Below, piece after piece: positions 4,812 to 6,207 of a stretch of DNA of 6,207 nucleotides. Position numbers and translations under genes: made by a program. The stretch covers positions 1 through 6,207 of the forward strand of contig CABTXO010000113.1 of assembly GCA_902488725.1 (NCBI GenBank), in the 5' to 3' direction. The DNA comes from an uncultured Bacteroidales bacterium. Lineage in GTDB: Bacteria; Bacteroidota; Bacteroidia; Bacteroidales; UBA932. The notes below the pieces were generated by a model. It had not been told where the DNA came from, searched no databases, and saw nothing but the letters and a program-made list of their open reading frames with translations. Numbering within the stretch: position 1 is the stretch's first letter; the number at the start of each line of letters is the position of its first letter.

Positions 4812-6207
4812 ATGAAAAAGATCCTGACAGCCCTTCTCGCAGCCTGCGTCCTCCTGACCGCCTGCAAGACCAAAGCAACCGGCGGAGCAACCGCCGAAAG
4901 CGAATCCCAGTTCCCGCAAATCTCGGTCAGCTGGGAGGAACCCGACCTCGTTGCCGTGGCCTGCTGCGGCTATTCCACTTCCGACACCACCTTCAAGGAA
5001 GATGCCCGGTACGGCTACTACCGGACGCTCTACAATGCGCCCGACGCTCCGATCGTGCAGACCGAAGGCGACGAATGGTACTTCGTGCTGCCCCGGGACC
5101 GGGAAGCGGAGATCACCGTCAGTGAATATTCCTTCGAAATGTTCGAGAAACAGCTGGATCCGGCTTCCGGCCGGCAGATCTGGAAGGGCAAGGGGCCCTT
5201 CTTCCTGAAATGCAACCTCAGCGACGCGATGGGCAACACGAACATCCACATGGCAGTCGGCGGCAGAACGCTCAATTATTCCCCGACGATCAGCCTGCGC
5301 GACGGCACGCTCAATTATCCTGCGGTCATCCGCGAGGGGGAAGGCGGCGTGCTGGACATCACCGAGAGGGTGTACGGCTGGGGGCTGGAACAGGAAGTCG
5401 ACATCATGCCGGGCCGCGAAACCGTCCGCATCTCGGAGGACGGGCAGGTGATCTTCAACCTGGCGGAAGCCGCCGGCCAGTGGGAAGCCGGCGACCATCC
5501 GGTCGAAGGGCTGGAAGGCAAGTGCAGGGGGCTGTTTCTGGGCAACATCGGCCAGGACGTCAATCCGGTCGTCTGCATGCTGATGGACGACGGCGGGGTG
5601 GAGATCCTGAACTGCTGGTCCGCGCTGGGGAGCGACATCGAGCGGGGCAGATTCTATTCCAGCGGCCGGCTGCCCGGCATGCAGGACATCCGGCTGTTCA
5701 AGAACGCCCCGGTCATGGAGACCACGGCCGACGGGGATCAGATGCCGGCCTACGTGACCGTCTTCGCCATCGACAAGAACGGGGTCAGCCACGAGATCGA
5801 CGAATGCACCCGACCGGCCGGAACCGTCCATCACAGCGTGACGGACAACGGCACCGAGATCGATCATTCCCTGCATTTTTACCCGGACTGGAAGATCCGC
5901 TATGCCGTCGGCCTTCCGGAGAGCGAACTGCTCGAGGAATATTTCGGACGCCTCTCTCCGCTGAAGGTCGACTACGAGGCCGGGATTTTTGAATATTCCT
6001 ACGACCTCTTCGAGCACACGGTCCACAAGGATCTGGAGTCCGAGCCCGAGGTGAAGAAGGTGTCCGTCAAGGGTTCCTTCCGGCTGAAGGAGCGCGCGGA
6101 CGGCAACGCCTTCGACTTCACGCCGCTGACCGGCGAGGTCACCTTCGGGGCCGAGCCCGGTGCCACGGTCGTGCTGAAATATTTGCAATACGAGTTTGCC
6201 GCCGGCG
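4812..6207 (+). CDS. Lipoprotein of unknown function, C-terminus beyond window
   Basis: The frame is open from the ATG at 4812 to the right edge (465 codons, no stop). The N-terminus MKKILTALLAACVLLTAC is a lipoprotein signal with lipobox LTAC and lipidated Cys18. A second possible lipobox (LAAC, Cys12) is too close to the start. The product is therefore membrane-anchored and exported. The following KTKATGGATAESES is a flexible linker. The rest looks like a series of beta-rich domains: about 35-110 (ending GDEWYFVLPRDREAEITVSEYSF), 110-160, 160-215 and 235-300 (NPVVCMLMDDGGVEILNCW, 251-269), followed by an acidic region that may continue past the edge. I do not recognise a family or catalytic motif. 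No SusD-like or TonB-box features are visible. It is transcribed divergently from the three-gene operon and has its own promoter. A roughly 500-codon antisense frame covers it but has no supporting signals. Confidence 0.85.
   Translation, partial: MKKILTALLAACVLLTACKTKATGGATAESESQFPQISVSWEEPDLVAVACCGYSTSDTTFKEDARYGYYRTLYNAPDAPIVQTEGDEWYFVLPRDREAEITVSEYSFEMFEKQLDPASGRQIWKGKGPFFLKCNLSDAMGNTNIHMAVGGRTLNYSPTISLRDGTLNYPAVIREGEGGVLDITERVYGWGLEQEVDIMPGRETVRISEDGQVIFNLAEAAGQWEAGDHPVEGLEGKCRGLFLGNIGQDVNPVVCMLMDDGGVEILNCWSALGSDIERGRFYSSGRLPGMQDIRLFKNAPVMETTADGDQMPAYVTVFAIDKNGVSHEIDECTRPAGTVHHSVTDNGTEIDHSLHFYPDWKIRYAVGLPESELLEEYFGRLSPLKVDYEAGIFEYSYDLFEHTVHKDLESEPEVKKVSVKGSFRLKERADGNAFDFTPLTGEVTFGAEPGATVVLKYLQYEFAAG

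Noticed and set aside
4649..4873. 75-codon N-terminal extension of the 157-aa protein
   Set aside because: It crosses two promoters and the start of the divergent lipoprotein gene, and reads as low-quality sequence before MPDTETIHPL.
4689..6188. Open frame of 499 codons on the minus strand
   Set aside because: It lies antisense to the lipoprotein gene, which has a signal peptide, a lipobox and a consensus promoter. The antisense product is a monotonous Val/Gly/Arg/Asp/His-rich sequence without domain features, as is typical of shadow frames in GC-rich genes.
1..6207. CRISPR array, tRNA or rRNA genes
   Set aside because: No regularly spaced repeats beyond two copies, no cloverleaf-like segments and no rRNA-like conserved stretches were seen.

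Overview
This is a GC-rich window that most likely comes from a member of the Bacteroidota, probably an Alistipes/Rikenellaceae-like or other high-GC Bacteroidales. The assignment is an inference. It rests on four promoter boxes of the Bacteroidota type (TAnnTTTG, two of them with a TTG/TTTG element 20-21 nt upstream) placed just before gene starts, on the lack of Shine-Dalgarno sequences, and on the gene families present. Two genes run off the window edges: an exported S9 (prolyl-oligopeptidase-like) peptidase on the left, minus strand, and a lipoprotein of unknown function on the right, plus strand.

Layout from left to right. Positions 1-1034 (minus) hold the N-terminal part of the S9 peptidase: signal peptide and beta-propeller, with the catalytic domain outside the window. 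Positions 1035-1343 are non-coding, with the peptidase promoter, an 18-bp sequence present twice, a palindromic REP-like element and the promoter of the next gene. Positions 1344-2354 (plus) encode a 336-aa single-tyrosine HUH transposase of the REP-associated (RAYT/TnpA_REP) type. A second copy of the REP-like element starts inside its last codons and fills most of the 105-nt gap to the next gene, which points the other way. Positions 4648-2460 (minus) form a compact three-gene operon: an unrecognised 157-aa protein, a cytoplasmic BspA-type leucine-rich-repeat protein and an RluA-family pseudouridine synthase, with gaps of 13 and 4 nt. Positions 4649-4811 are a divergent promoter region containing an ATTTCCGG direct and inverted repeat. 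From 4812 to the right edge runs the lipoprotein.

The most interesting item is the transposase with its two flanking REP-like hairpins. Both hairpins share one core design (CATGTACCG, hexaloop ATTTTG, CGGTACATG, with one mismatch in each copy). They lie in the same orientation inside an approximately 73-bp direct repeat, and the left copy even resembles the last bases of the transposase gene. This fits a REP/RAYT unit in Bacteroidota, with a transposase much longer than the classical proteobacterial ones. The other genes look like ordinary chromosomal cargo. The operon pairs an RNA-modifying enzyme with two proteins whose roles cannot be read from sequence.
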